A DNA stretch of 64,000 bases from Lanius collurio (lineage: Eukaryota > Chordata > Aves > Passeriformes > Laniidae): positions 18,914,412 through 18,978,411 of the forward strand of contig JACBWW010000016.1 in assembly GCA_020086605.1 (NCBI GenBank), read 5' to 3'. Position 1 is the stretch's first letter, and each line of letters begins with the position of its first letter. The notes under the pieces are model-generated. The model was not told the DNA's origin, searched no databases, and was given only the letters and a program-made list of their open reading frames with translations. A program made the translations under genes and the position numbers. Positions 1 to 11,760 of the stretch are shown in pieces.

Positions 1-1831
1 GTAATTTGAAAGATAAGTGAGATATTAATCAACAGAAAAGGGAACTTTTTTTGCAACTCTTACTGATTTTCAGGTGCTTTTCAATGGGATTTATGATGGG
101 GGTTTCTCCTGAGAGAGCAACTCTTCTGAGTATGCAAACATTCAACACCCATTGAGAGAAAACTTTAAAACTAGAAAAAAGAAAGATCTTCATTATGACT
201 GCTTCTGAGCTGGTAGGCTGTTGGGTTCTCTAAGGCTGGGTTGCTCTTCTGGGTATGTTTAGTATGTTCAGAAACTTTGAATTATTAGAAACTCCTTAGG
301 GTGAGACTGGGACAGAAAAAACATCGTTCTCTCAGGGGATTCAAGGTTCTGTCCAAGTGCAGCAGCCAATAAAGTCTAGCAGTTGTTATGGGCTCTTCAC
401 CTTTTCCACCTATGGGACTTTTTTTGAAAAGTTAAATGGTCCTTTCATCCTGTTTCACAAGCACCAAACTCTGTGGGAAAGATGTAAGTTATACTCAGTA
501 GGCCCCAAAACTGTGGAACAAATTGTTATGAACAGCTGGTTATAAAACCAGCATATACATAATTTAAATGGAATTTTAGGAGTCTGTATTTCCCAGGTGA
601 AAATCCAGCCTGGGTCTCCAGGGATCAGATGTGATTCATAAGATTCACTTGCTGGCAGAGTGTGTGCGTCACAAAACAGTGACAAACCTGTCTTTCTTCT
701 CCAACAATACCAGCTGGGCTAAGGAAAATTATTACCTCTTCTCCTAAAAACCTTGGGGGTTTTCTATTCTGAAATCCTGGAGGCCACAGCAATATTATAC
801 CTCACACCACAAGAAGACCTTAACATCTCCCACAAACCTCGCTGCATAGTCCAGAAAATCTTTGCTTTATTTTTTTGTGAGGTGATTTCACAGGACCTGC
901 AGGGGCTGCACACAGGCATCACTTAATGGCCTGAGAAAGGTCTGCTCTTCATTTAACCCACACAATCACCATCACTTTCCTGGATAAGCAACATTTTCAG
1001 CTTCATGCTGCCTTTCTGTCCTCTCTTGGTGACTTCAGCTGCTGCTGTGTATCAGTTCCAGAGAACCCAGTGCAGTTTTCCAAGTCAAACTGAATTACAA
1101 ACACTGGCATCCAGCCCTCAGTGGACACCACTGGAGGCTGGGCCCATCAGTGCCCACTGAAATACCAGAGTTGCCCCAGTAACATATCCTCTACCACTTC
1201 ATTTAGGATCCTTCACCAGCTTTTCATTTAGGATCTTGTACCAGAAATACCTTCTTAGTGATCTCCACAGAACTGGATAGGGGGCCATGGTCCTCACAGC
1301 AAAGATCCAAGGAATTTCTCTGTGCCACTTCTCAAGTGTTTAGAAAAATGAGTCCCTCTTTCTGTTTTAAGTGGAAGACTACTCCAGAAGTCTAAGAAAA
1401 GGCCCCATACTGAGGGAAGTATTCTCCTTAACTTATTTCTGTAAATTTGCACTGCTAAACCTTTGGTCAACACTAAATAAATTCTTTTCTCTTTGGGGCT
1501 TATGCAAGTCAAAAAAGATCTGGAAGAGAGCACGGAGTTAGGTGACAGGGAGGGGGAGAAATATGCTGAATTCTGATAATTGCTCTTCTCAGAATAAAGC
1601 ATTTCCAATTTATTACAGTTGGAAGGATTTATGCAGCATAAAGAAAGCTGTATCAGTCCATACATATTAGCACAAGATTGGGCTCTCTATTATATCAACA
1701 CTTTTCCAAAACAGACAGCAGCATGACTAATCTCAAAGCTCCAAAAAAGAAAGTCTCTTTTTTGTTTGGCCTCTCAAATCTTCCAAATATTTTAAAAATA
1801 TGTTCCCTTCTCTTCACCTCCTCCTGCTACT

Positions 1832-1908
1832 AAAAAAAAAAAAAAAGAAAAAACCACAGAAACCACAAACCACAACAATAAAAAACCAAAACACACACAC
1901 ACAAAAAA
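1832..1908. repeat. A-rich low-complexity tract
   Basis: A run of 15 A (1832-1846) is followed by CCACA and AAACC units and a short ACACACAC stretch. No retroposed body is recognisable next to it. Confidence 0.9.
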
Positions 1909-4900
1909 TCCCTGAGAAGAATTTAAAGAGCTCATTCAAAAATAAAACATAAAGATAAAACCTCCAGTGGTAGATTCTTTCTAACTGGTGAATTTATTCT
2001 AAACTCAGTGCAGAGAACTGAGTAAAATAAAGGTCAGACCCTGTGCTGGGAATTCCCCTGACCTTTCAGGCTACATCCATCATTGGTATTACACAGAATT
2101 TGCCATTTATCACACCAAACAGAGAGCAAATCTTTAACTTCTTTTCTCTTCCCAGCAGTACAGAGCCCACAATTATTCAGATTTTAAAACAAAATCGATG
2201 TTTATCCAGCTCCTTTTTACAGCTCTGCCTCTTTGGGCTCCTCACTTCTCCAACCTCTGGATGTACAGCAGGGAACTGATAAAGCAGGGAGCATTTGAGA
2301 ACCAATGTGTCTTGGGGAGATGGGTGTGCAGGGGTGGATTAAAAATGCATTTGGAAAGGCCTTTTAAAAGGGTCTGCTTTCCTACTAACACCTATTGAAG
2401 GGTGTTTGTGACAAACCTCTCCTGAATTCAGGATAATATCTGGGGAAGAGGATTCTTTGAAAGTTTCAGGCCTTTAGAGAACAACAGGGAATTGTCCTGC
2501 TACACTTTCTAGAGAAGTTTGGCACCTGCAAACTCAGACTTGAATAGTTTTTTAAGGACCCCTCCAGCTGTGAAACAATTATGGATGGATGCAATGGAGG
2601 GAGCAGCCCAAAATTTCACAACCCTGTTCATCACCATGGATGAATTTCTCTCCAGAACTCTCCAGCACTCATTCCAGAGAAGAAAATAAACAAGTCAGGG
2701 TGTTGGGGTCTGACACAGCCTCATGGGAACTGTAGAAAGGAAGTCTGGAACAGCCTCATCTCTAAGTGATCTCCTGGGTTTACACTCCTGCCCCCAAAAT
2801 ACAGGGATCTCCTGAGATATCTGTCCTCTGGGATGCTGCAGCTCAGCTTTGCAGGCTCAGGCAGTACATGGCAGGATTCAGAGCCCCTTTCACCTCAGCA
2901 CAGGGATCTCTTCCTTCCCTAAAAGCTATCAGAGTATGCCTGAGCCACCCAGTGCCCTGATGCCATTCACTGTCTTCTGCTTGCATTCAATATTCACATT
3001 ATCAGCACTAAGGACCAATTTGGGAGCTCCCAAGCTTCCCTCTCACAGAGAATGCAGGAAGACAGGGCAGTTGCCAGGATATTTATAAAAGGGTGCATGG
3101 GACAACAGTATTTGTGGAAGGTTAAACAGCCTAATGCATGATATGAGCATCTGTGTCATGAATCAATGATTAAAGTAAAGTCTCTTTCATCAAAATTCAG
3201 CGATCTCAACCATGGTAAATAATAGGCTAATTAGGCATCTGCTCATTCAATGTCCAAAGGGACAGGCCAGTTCCTGGCACAAAGTGAAACATTTGTTGCA
3301 CCACTGAAAAGTCATTTTCAGGCCTGTGAACCACCGACAGCAAGAGAGATCAGCTCCTTCCTTTGCCAAAGGATGCTCTTCACAAGGAGGAAAATGAGAC
3401 CCCTTCCTCTTCCTACTGTCAGGGCTTACAGACCACCCTTGGGTGGGTGAACCCAGCACCTGGTCCAGAGTGAGAAGGACAGGAAACTGTGGACTAACCT
3501 TTAAAACACCAATTGCTTAGAAAGGAAAAAGTGGGGAGCTGAAATGGTCTGTTTGCCCAAATGTGTCAACTCTAAGGTTTGAAGTTTATATACAATTACA
3601 AGAAGACTGAATCTGACCAAATTACAAAATAGGAAGTTTGGCAACAACAATAATTAATTTTCCTTGCATGGACTCAGCCATCCTTGACCTGTTTCTAGCC
3701 CAGGTAACTTCTAGCAAAGGAACACACTTCTTTTGATTCTGAACTGCTTCTCTCCCCTCCATCAAGTTAGGCTCACCTTCCTGTTCCCTTTGGCTCCACA
3801 GGTACAGCTTCACACCGAAACTGATGCCTCACTGTGCTGTGGTGGGGACAGCAGTGTGCTCCACAGTTGGCTGTGGCCCTGGCACCTCAGCAGTGGCCAA
3901 ATCCATTTGAATGACAGCCAGATTTAAGAGGAGATCTCCTAAGGCTGATTGAAATAACCCCAGAACCGCAAGGATTATATGCCAGTAGGGAGGCTGCAGA
4001 TCCATCTTTATTCAGAATAAATGCCATATCTTCCCAAGCACCCTTATCTATCCCTCACACATACCTCTAAGATCCCTCCAAGCAGTGAAGTGCTGCTGTC
4101 AGGTGTCTGAATACCTGGAAGCCACTTGGCACCAAGCAGCCCCTCAAGCAAAATTTGTCACTAATTTTTTCTTTCTGACACACCTTTAAAAAACAGACAA
4201 AGTGGAGTTTTTTGTCTCAAGATTCCTCACTGTTTGGCTGGACGTTGTAAAGGAGGACTGGTCACCCTCTCCTATAATACCATAGGAATGATCAGCAGTT
4301 CCCCTGGGAAGGATAATAAGCTATTTCTTAGAAGGTTTTGTTCTCTTAGCACACCACCTCAATGCCTCAGCAAGGCTCTGTGTGCTCTAAAACTGGCCAC
4401 GTGCCTGCTGTGGCATTCCCTGGGCTCCTGCATTGCTCCCCTGGGACAGACTAGATTTTCCATGGCAGCTTGCAGCAGACTTCAGAATGGAAAGTTTTGC
4501 TAAATGCAAGATGGTCATGAATAACACAGGGAGTTTAATAACCTGCGTGTTATTTATTTTGCTACTAAATTCAATCCATGCACTTTATTACATTCAAGGG
4601 TGTCAACTCACAAAATATGTCAAGCCTACTCAGTTATTGCCCAATGTACAGTAAAGCTGTTTTCACTCATATTCCATGAGGTTATTCAAAATGACTTTAA
4701 AATGCTTACTGCTACAAGAAGTTCAGGGGAAAGCTAACATCCTCCCCGTGCCCTTCTGTCTCCATTTGTCTGCCTGAGTATTTGTCCTTTTGTACCTTCA
4801 GCAAAATTTCTGCAAGGTTTTTCATACACATCCTGTCTGAGAGTTGTTTCTGAAAGCCATTACCAGATGCATTTTTAAAGATATTGGGAATGGGGAGAAA

Positions 4901-6492
4901 AAAGTAGATCATCTTAAAAACATCTTCCTTTTGCAAATACAATTTCTGGTGTCAAACTATTACAGCCAATTTGGCTCTTTCCATATTCTTAGTTTTTAAA
5001 CATAAGTCACTTTGCCTTCTAAATTTTTCTATCTCACTCTCCTCCTCTCCTTTAATTTTAATGCAAAAGGACTGAGTAGCACTGTGAGAAAAGCTTAGGC
5101 TGCAAAATCAGTTCAGAGGAGCAGAGGAAAGTTAAAATAAATGGAATTTACTGAAATGGTACTGAAACAATAAAGCTCAGAAAAATCTAAACAGCATTCA
5201 CATGCTTGCTTACCAGAACTAGTTATTTTGTTTATTAAAGTGACAGTCAGCCCTTCATACAGTGGAATAGCTTCACCTGGGCATTACAACAACTCTACTA
5301 ATTCTTCAGCTTTCTGAAGAAATCTACAGTGAGGTGAAATCTGCACTTAGGAAGAGGTAATTCAATGTACTCTGTCTGCTGTCTGTTCTATCATTTCCAG
5401 TCCAAAGGATAAAAAATCCTAAACTACCCCATCAAGTCCCAGTGTGGTTCAACAGGACATCAACTTTGTTATTAACAAAACGAGCAGCACTACAGAGCCA
5501 GTGAGCCCAAGTGCAGCTTTATTCTCTCTACAGGCTCCTGAGCAAGGGTGGCAGCTGGCAGTGCTCTCCATCCAAGCCTCCATCACACAAGTTAGAGAAG
5601 GAAAATTCCTATCAGGTCTTCCAGTCAGTCTCCAGATCCTGCAGGATGGCTCCCTGCAGCTGACTGAGGGGCTGTGCTCCAATTAGCGCAGACCCTTTTG
5701 ATGCTGGCCAGCCTGCAAAGCCAGATGGCAGCTGCTCCCTGGCATCTTGGGCCTGGGTACCCAGTGCAGAGCACAGGTTTTGTGATAGCCTGGTAAATGG
5801 CTCCCAAGCTTTATTTCAAATGCTCCGACCTCTCCCTGAACTGCAGCATAACTAGATCCAATCATACTTCTGAACTCCACAGGGAAGAAATGCAGATAAA
5901 TTCCTTTGCAAAATACATAATCAACAGGAAAACAATGCATAAAGCATACTATAGGTGTAATATATGTACAGACACATACACATACACTTTCCCTACTGCT
6001 CTCAGCACACAGACATTAATGGTTCAGGTGATAAATCAATCTGCACAGCTAAAAGCAGCCACAGTGATCATTTACAGCTTCCACTGACTTCAGTCGAAGA
6101 CACTGGCACTCTCAAAACAAGACTGCAAACTAAAACAATGTCTTACTTGGATGAATTTCTGTGTTTCAGATCTATCAAACTGCATTTGAAATTATTTTCA
6201 CTAATAACATAAAATTACATCTGTTATAATATCAATTTTCATTGCCCTTTGCTATTACAACACTGCTGAAATCAACAAAGTCATTTGTAAGCACTGTCCA
6301 GAATCCCACCTTATTACATAACAGTGGTAGGTCTCAGCTTGACTAATACACAACAACCGCTAAATATTTGGTTTTGCAGAGAACAATCCACTATTATGAC
6401 ATTGTAAATAGGCTGGGCTGCACCACTTCTCCTGGCAACCCACTCCAAATCACCCTTTCCAAGGGTCCTTAGAGGACAACCGAGCAGTTCTC

Positions 6493-6513
6493 TCCCTCCC
6501 TCCCTCCCTCCCT
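6493..6513. repeat. (TCCC)n simple repeat
   Basis: About five consecutive TCCC units on the plus strand. Confidence 0.95.
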
Positions 6514-8275
6514 GTAATCTTGTTAGAAGGTAACCACGCCACTTGGAGAATGGAATTAACAGACTGGAACCAGGATGAGATGGGATCAAGCAATCAACAT
6601 TTTCCAGCTCCCAAGGAGAAGGAAAAAAGATGAAAACAGTTTTTCCTTTAAATCAGCTAATCTATCCTCCACCTTGGACTCTGGGGGGAAAAACCCAACC
6701 TACTAATCTAGTAGTTAATCCTGTTCTCCCACCACCACCATATCCCAGCTATGGTGTCAGGCCTCTCATTTTTAAAAGTAGGCTAAAACAGGTCGAAGTG
6801 TTCTGTCACGGTGAGACATATTCATCACTTCAGAGCTGGGATATTATTTCCTATTTCCAGGGACAACAGGGGGTTTGTGCTAGGAAAATCAAGTACACAG
6901 ACTTAAATTGTTTTCTAAACAAACAGCCAAATCCCCCAAGCAGTATTACAAGATTCAGCAGTTCTCACTCCTGCATCTCTACTTAGAGTTGCTGCAAGAA
7001 AGAACTCAGGCTCAAAACGTTTTCTCCTGGATTTTGCTTTCTAGTGAAAATTCCTTGTTGAACTGAACAGGCAAGGAGATGATGAAGTAATTTGCCCAGA
7101 GCTGTCAGGCTGGACATCCCATCTTCCTCACCCTTCTTACTCCTGGCTCAGGGCAGCTTTAGCCACTGTGATAATTTTTTTGAAAGAAAGGAATGCTCAG
7201 ATATTTGAAAACAAAATTCATAGGTGGTTTTGCACACTGCTGTCATTGTGACTTATGTTTCCAAACAAGTGAAAATTAGGCTAACCTTTAAACGTTCCTG
7301 CATTTCTTGGCAGCCAAAACAAAAATGACTAAAAATATACTCTAATTTTAGCAGCATCCAAGTCTGACATATGCCAGGTTCTGACACATGCCATTTTCCT
7401 GAGCCACCAACATGTGGCATCCCGCTGCTCCAGCTTTCACACACCGAGGCTGAGGGATGATGGAATGTGTCTGCTGGTGGCAGCAATAGTCTGGTACCCT
7501 TAGCAACATTGGGAGAACTGTGAACCTTTGCTTACATCAGGCCAGATCAATACAGCCATTATCAAGGGACATAAACAGAATAAAAAGCTGTCTCTATTGC
7601 ATGAGTTAACTGCAGCAAGAGGAGAACATCCAGTTCCTGAAGGGCAGACTCACCAACCAAGCACAGGCAATAACACTTCCATAGACTACTAGTCATCAGG
7701 GAGGATTAAATCTACTCCTGCTGAGATTTAATTCTACAGTGAATATCCTTTTGGGGAGAAGCCATAAACCACCACAAATTCCCTAGCAGAAGACCAATAC
7801 TGAGATGAAGGCAGTTTATTTTCAAAAACTACAAAACAATAGATTAGCTGGACTCGGAACAGAAATAGATTTTTCTTGATGTACATCTAAGTAAACAGCC
7901 TTCAAATAGTGCTGTGCTGATGGGGTCTTTTCCAGAGGTGACTACATTTCAGTAGGGCATAAACTGATTCCTAACTTGCATTTAAACTTTGGAGGTTTGT
8001 GTTCAACATACAATGAGACAGGACAGGATCCTGTTTCAGAAGGTGTTGTTGAAAATCCAAACCTAAATGCAAGATATTCTCACAGTTAAAAATGGAACTT
8101 TTAGGGAACAGTCCATAAATAAAAAGATTTAAAGCAACAACCTATTTAACAAAATCACATGACAATAGTAGTAGTATTACATTTTATGCAGTGTTTTTAA
8201 CTGGGCAAAAGCAGCAAAACTACTGAAACTCACCATTAAATTCTATACATCAACACAAATAAAGGGTTGCTGTCC

Positions 8276-8836
8276 ACCCTTGACCATGAGCTGGCAGTGT
8301 CCTTGTGGCCAGGAGGGCCAGTGGTATCCCTTGGGAAGAGTGTGGCCAGCAGGTCAAGGGAGGTGATGCTCCCCCTCTGCCTGGCCCTGGTGAGGCTCAT
8401 TTGGGAGTGCTGTGTCCAGCTCTGGCCTCCTCAGCACAAGACACACAAGGAGCTACTGGAGACGGTGCAGCAGAGGGACAAAGGGATGATGAGGGGTCTG
8501 GAGCATCTCTGATGAGGAGACTGTGGGAGCTGGGCCTGTTTAGTCTGGAGAAGACTGAGAGGGGATCCAGACTCTTTTTGGTGGTGCCCAGTGGCAGGAC
8601 AAGGGGCAATGGCCATAAACCAAAACACCACAGGTTGATCCTCAACGTGAAGCAGCAGCTCTGCACACTGAGGGTGGCAGAGCACTGGGCCAGGCTGCCC
8701 AGGGAGGTTAGGGAAGCTCCCTCCCTGGGAACATTCCAAACCCATCTGGTAACCTGCTCTAGGGGACCCTGCCTTGGAGGGGGATGGATGATCTCTGGAG
8801 GTCCTTTCCAAACCTAAATGTCCTGTGATTCTATAA
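8276..8836 (+). mobile_element. CR1 LINE, 5'-truncated 3' end, plus strand
   Basis: About 560 bp matching the C-terminal end of CR1 ORF2 and the 3' UTR. In translation, from about 8280, the familiar stretches LVRLIWECCVQLWPPQ and MMRGLEHL are readable, followed in another frame by RRLWELGLFSLEK and then the region ending near REVREAPSLGTFQTHL. The element ends with TGTGATTCTATAA, the CR1-type 3' terminus. Between the LFSLEK segment and the ARLPREVREAP segment it looks shorter than typical CR1, with the part encoding the GDL...YLKGG region apparently deleted near 8570. Frameshifts show that it is dead. The large overlapping frames in this stretch are products of the repeat and not genes. Confidence 0.93.
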
Positions 8837-9361
8837 ACTGGACACAAACACCAGGATGAAACAGGGAGCAAGCTGCACTGTTTTTACGAACTTTGCAGGC
8901 ACGTTGTTTTGCTGAACACACTTTTCAGCAGTATCAAACACACTGCTGATATTTCCTCCCTGCTCATATGCTCCATGGTGTGTGTTAACTTAATTTTTTT
9001 TTCTGGTTACGCTCAGACAACTCTCTGTTTCTCCCAGATGTACATTTATGTGAATCAAGGATTATCAGTCTTCATAATGTGATCCTTTCTCTCATTCTTA
9101 CCATGTTTTGAGAAATAATGAAATAATTATCAGCATTGTCTCTAAAGGAGTCACCCTGGAACATGAAAAAGCCCCACAGAAATGGAGGAGGTAGCTCACA
9201 TGTTGGAATATCCCTGGCTTTCGGCATGCTCAGGCAGATTTATCACATAAAGTATGGTCAGATTCTGCAGCTCAGGCCATCAAAATGACCCAGCTCAGTA
9301 AACAAGCTCTACACTGCAGTTTCCAATGTGTCAGTTCCCAGAAGGTAGATATACAGAAGAG

Positions 9362-9399
9362 AAAAAAAAATGTTTTTTTTTCTTTTTTTTTTTTTTTTT
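9362..9399. repeat. A9 ... T17 homopolymer pair
   Basis: Nine A (9362-9370) are followed by TG, nine T, one C and then 17 T (9383-9399). The A and T runs can form a hairpin and are a likely place for sequencing error. Confidence 0.95.
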
Positions 9400-9599
9400 A
9401 AAAGAGAAAATAATTCGTTTAAAGAAAACCAACTTACCAGCACAGGGATGGAGTTTTGAAGATATTTGGAGAAAGATTTGATATTCCAGATGCTCTTGTG
9501 AGATAAATCCTCTAAGCTCTTTTAGATCAGTCATTTTCTCTAACAGCTAAGCCACCAGAAGTTGGGGAAGCTCAGACTTTGATGCCCATTTAGGAAAAC

Positions 9600-9682
9600 C
9601 ATGATGGATGATATTTAGTACTTTGTAAGTCAGACTAGATTATCACGGTGATTCCTGTCTGCTTTTAAAAACCTATTGATCC
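9600..9682 (+). mobile_element. Old, degraded CR1-like 3' end, plus strand
   Basis: The segment CAGACTAGATTATCACGGTG followed by ATTCCTGTCTGCTTTTAAAA and CCTATTGAT resembles the end of an old CR1 subfamily, which reads GACTAGATGATCA, then a TCCCTTCTGGCCTTAAAA-like stretch, then tandem ATCTATGA-like units (from memory). Only the last 60-80 bp are recognisable, and the 5' limit is uncertain. It is far more diverged than the CR1 at 8276-8836, which suggests an earlier insertion. Confidence 0.5.
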
Positions 9683-11366
9683 ACTGGTGTCAGCACTGCA
9701 GAAGACAGCAAGTAGAAGCTTTCAAAATACTTTTAAGATGGGAACTATTGCTAACTTTGATGTGGTAAAATTCCAACATCGTGATGTATCTCCTGACAAG
9801 AAGAAAATTAAACTTCTGTTAATTAATACATTAATTTTAATTGGATTTCTCACAAGGCATATAGTAATCAGATTCTGAAAAGATGACTGAATGCATCCAC
9901 ATAGGAAACATCGATCTGTCATGTAACACTAACTTGAAAGATTTAAGCTACTAATTCAGTTTTCTTGTCTGAGGAGCCTTTCTAGCAGTTTTGCATAGAG
10001 TGGTCCTCTGAGTTTGGGAGGGTTTCTAAGCTCAAACTAGTGAAGGAAGTCAGCAGAAAAGCTTTAACAAGAATAGGAATTAAGTCTTGTTCCAGTGCAG
10101 CTTGAGAAATGCTATGAATAGGTCACATACATCATGAAAACCAGCCATGAAATATAAGAACTTGCAGCCTTACAGAGACTGGTAAATGATTCAAATAAGC
10201 AATTTCTTCTTCATAATTGCACTTAGGGAACATTGAAGGCACAGACCCCATTCAACAGTTTAAACTGGGCTCTAGATCAAGAAAACATATGCAAAACTGT
10301 AGGGTTGCTGCCTGCAAAACCCAGCTAGTAATGCTACCAGGAATAAGTCATTTTTTGATGTCTATGAAACTAAAAGAGTAGTTTTTCAGGTCTAAGGAAA
10401 ATAACTCTGGAAGCAGCTCTGCTTCATTATAATCCTCATAGGATGAGTTTGCAAAAGGAAAAGATCCTGCCAGCCTGGAATCATAAAGGATATCTATTAT
10501 ACTTTGCAGAAGAGAACCAGTATGATTTGTTCAGCTCTAGTCACCCAGTCTGTAACTAAAGCCTATCTGCCTAAATATCCCCTCTGGATCCATTAGTTAC
10601 CTTCCTTTCAGCTGTTAGGCAGTCGCTGTGTATTCCTCACAGGATTCCTGTTCTCAGGCATGGGCTCTGGTTGACACAATGAACCAGGCACAAGCTGAAA
10701 ATAAGCAGTGGAGAATCCTGTCTACAGGATTATTTGGGATTACTGTTTTGGAATGGAGTATGCCAAGAAAGCAGTGGACCTGTCCTACACCTCTGCATAC
10801 AGTCACAAGGACAATATAATGGCCTCCCCTGAGGAAAATGATCTTTTATCCAGGGAAATCACATAGTCTGTAGACTTTTCCCATCAAAACACAGTTTCAC
10901 TTTTTTTTCCTTATTTTTGTATGGCACTGCCAAGTAACTCCATCAAGATTCAGGTTTGCCCAAGCCCCAGAACGACAGGAGTGCAGAGGTACACGGGTCT
11001 GAAGAGAGCTCTCATTTGGGCAGAACAACCACTACTGGATGTCCACAAACCTGACAGTGCCAACCCAGTCATCAAACAGCCACCCCTCCTGCTTTAATCT
11101 GGGAACAGTACAAGAGGCTGTCAGAGAGCAGGAGCAGGAGCTGTGTTTTCTTTCCCATGCAGGAGCTTACGAAACAACAGCCACACAGACATCTCTGGCT
11201 GTGGGCAGCACAGGACACACAAGGAAACAAGGCAAGCAAAAGCACAAATAAGCACACAAAGCTCCTATCATCCAATCACAACTTCGATTCTTAACTTCTT
11301 TAAAATAATTTGGCTAGAATGCTTTTCAGAAATTCAAAATAAGCAACAGGTTGATTGTCTTTATCT

Positions 11367-11760
11367 TCATGCTTGCCAACCCCCCAAAAACAGGCTAGCA
11401 GATGTATAAATTCCTCCTTCAAAAACTAAAACTACCATTAAACCACTGTTATCCATGTTATCTGACTTGTCCCCCATAAAGAGCAGCTCTAATTTGGGAA
11501 TTCCCTTTAGGCTCCTCACTGTGAACACCAAAGCAAATAACTCATTTAGCTTTTCTGCAAAGACCTTATTTTCCTTGAGCACTTTTACATCTTGATCATC
11601 TATCAACCTTATAAACCTTCAGGCAGGCTTCTTGCCTCTGATGTGTTTGAAAAAGTTTTTATTATTAGTTTTTATGCCTTTAGCAAGTTTTTCTTCAAAA
11701 TTGTTTTTGTCCGCTATTATTATGGGTTTGCATTTCACTTGCCAGAGTGTATTGGGTTTT
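11367..11760 (-). mobile_element. Ancient CR1/L2-type LINE relic, ORF2 linker region
   Basis: The minus strand from about 11705 down to 11500 reads FEEKLAKGIKTNNKNFFKHI, RGKKPA, one stop, then IDDQDVKVLKENKVF and AEKLNELFALVFTV in one frame. This is the pattern of the linker between endonuclease and reverse transcriptase in CR1/L2-clade LINEs: a lysine-rich helix with K-x-N-x-K-x-F-F/Y-x-Y/H-I, then a short loop, then A-E-x-L-N-x-F-F-A-x-V-F-T. The frame stays open for roughly 65 codons apart from a single stop, which is notable for a dead element. The downstream reverse transcriptase motifs are not recognisable. The relic may extend towards 12130, but I cannot support that from translation. 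The family name is an inference. Confidence 0.6.

Noticed and set aside
8305..8871. Frames of 146-170 codons on both strands
   Set aside because: They lie inside the CR1 element at 8276-8836 and are explained by it.
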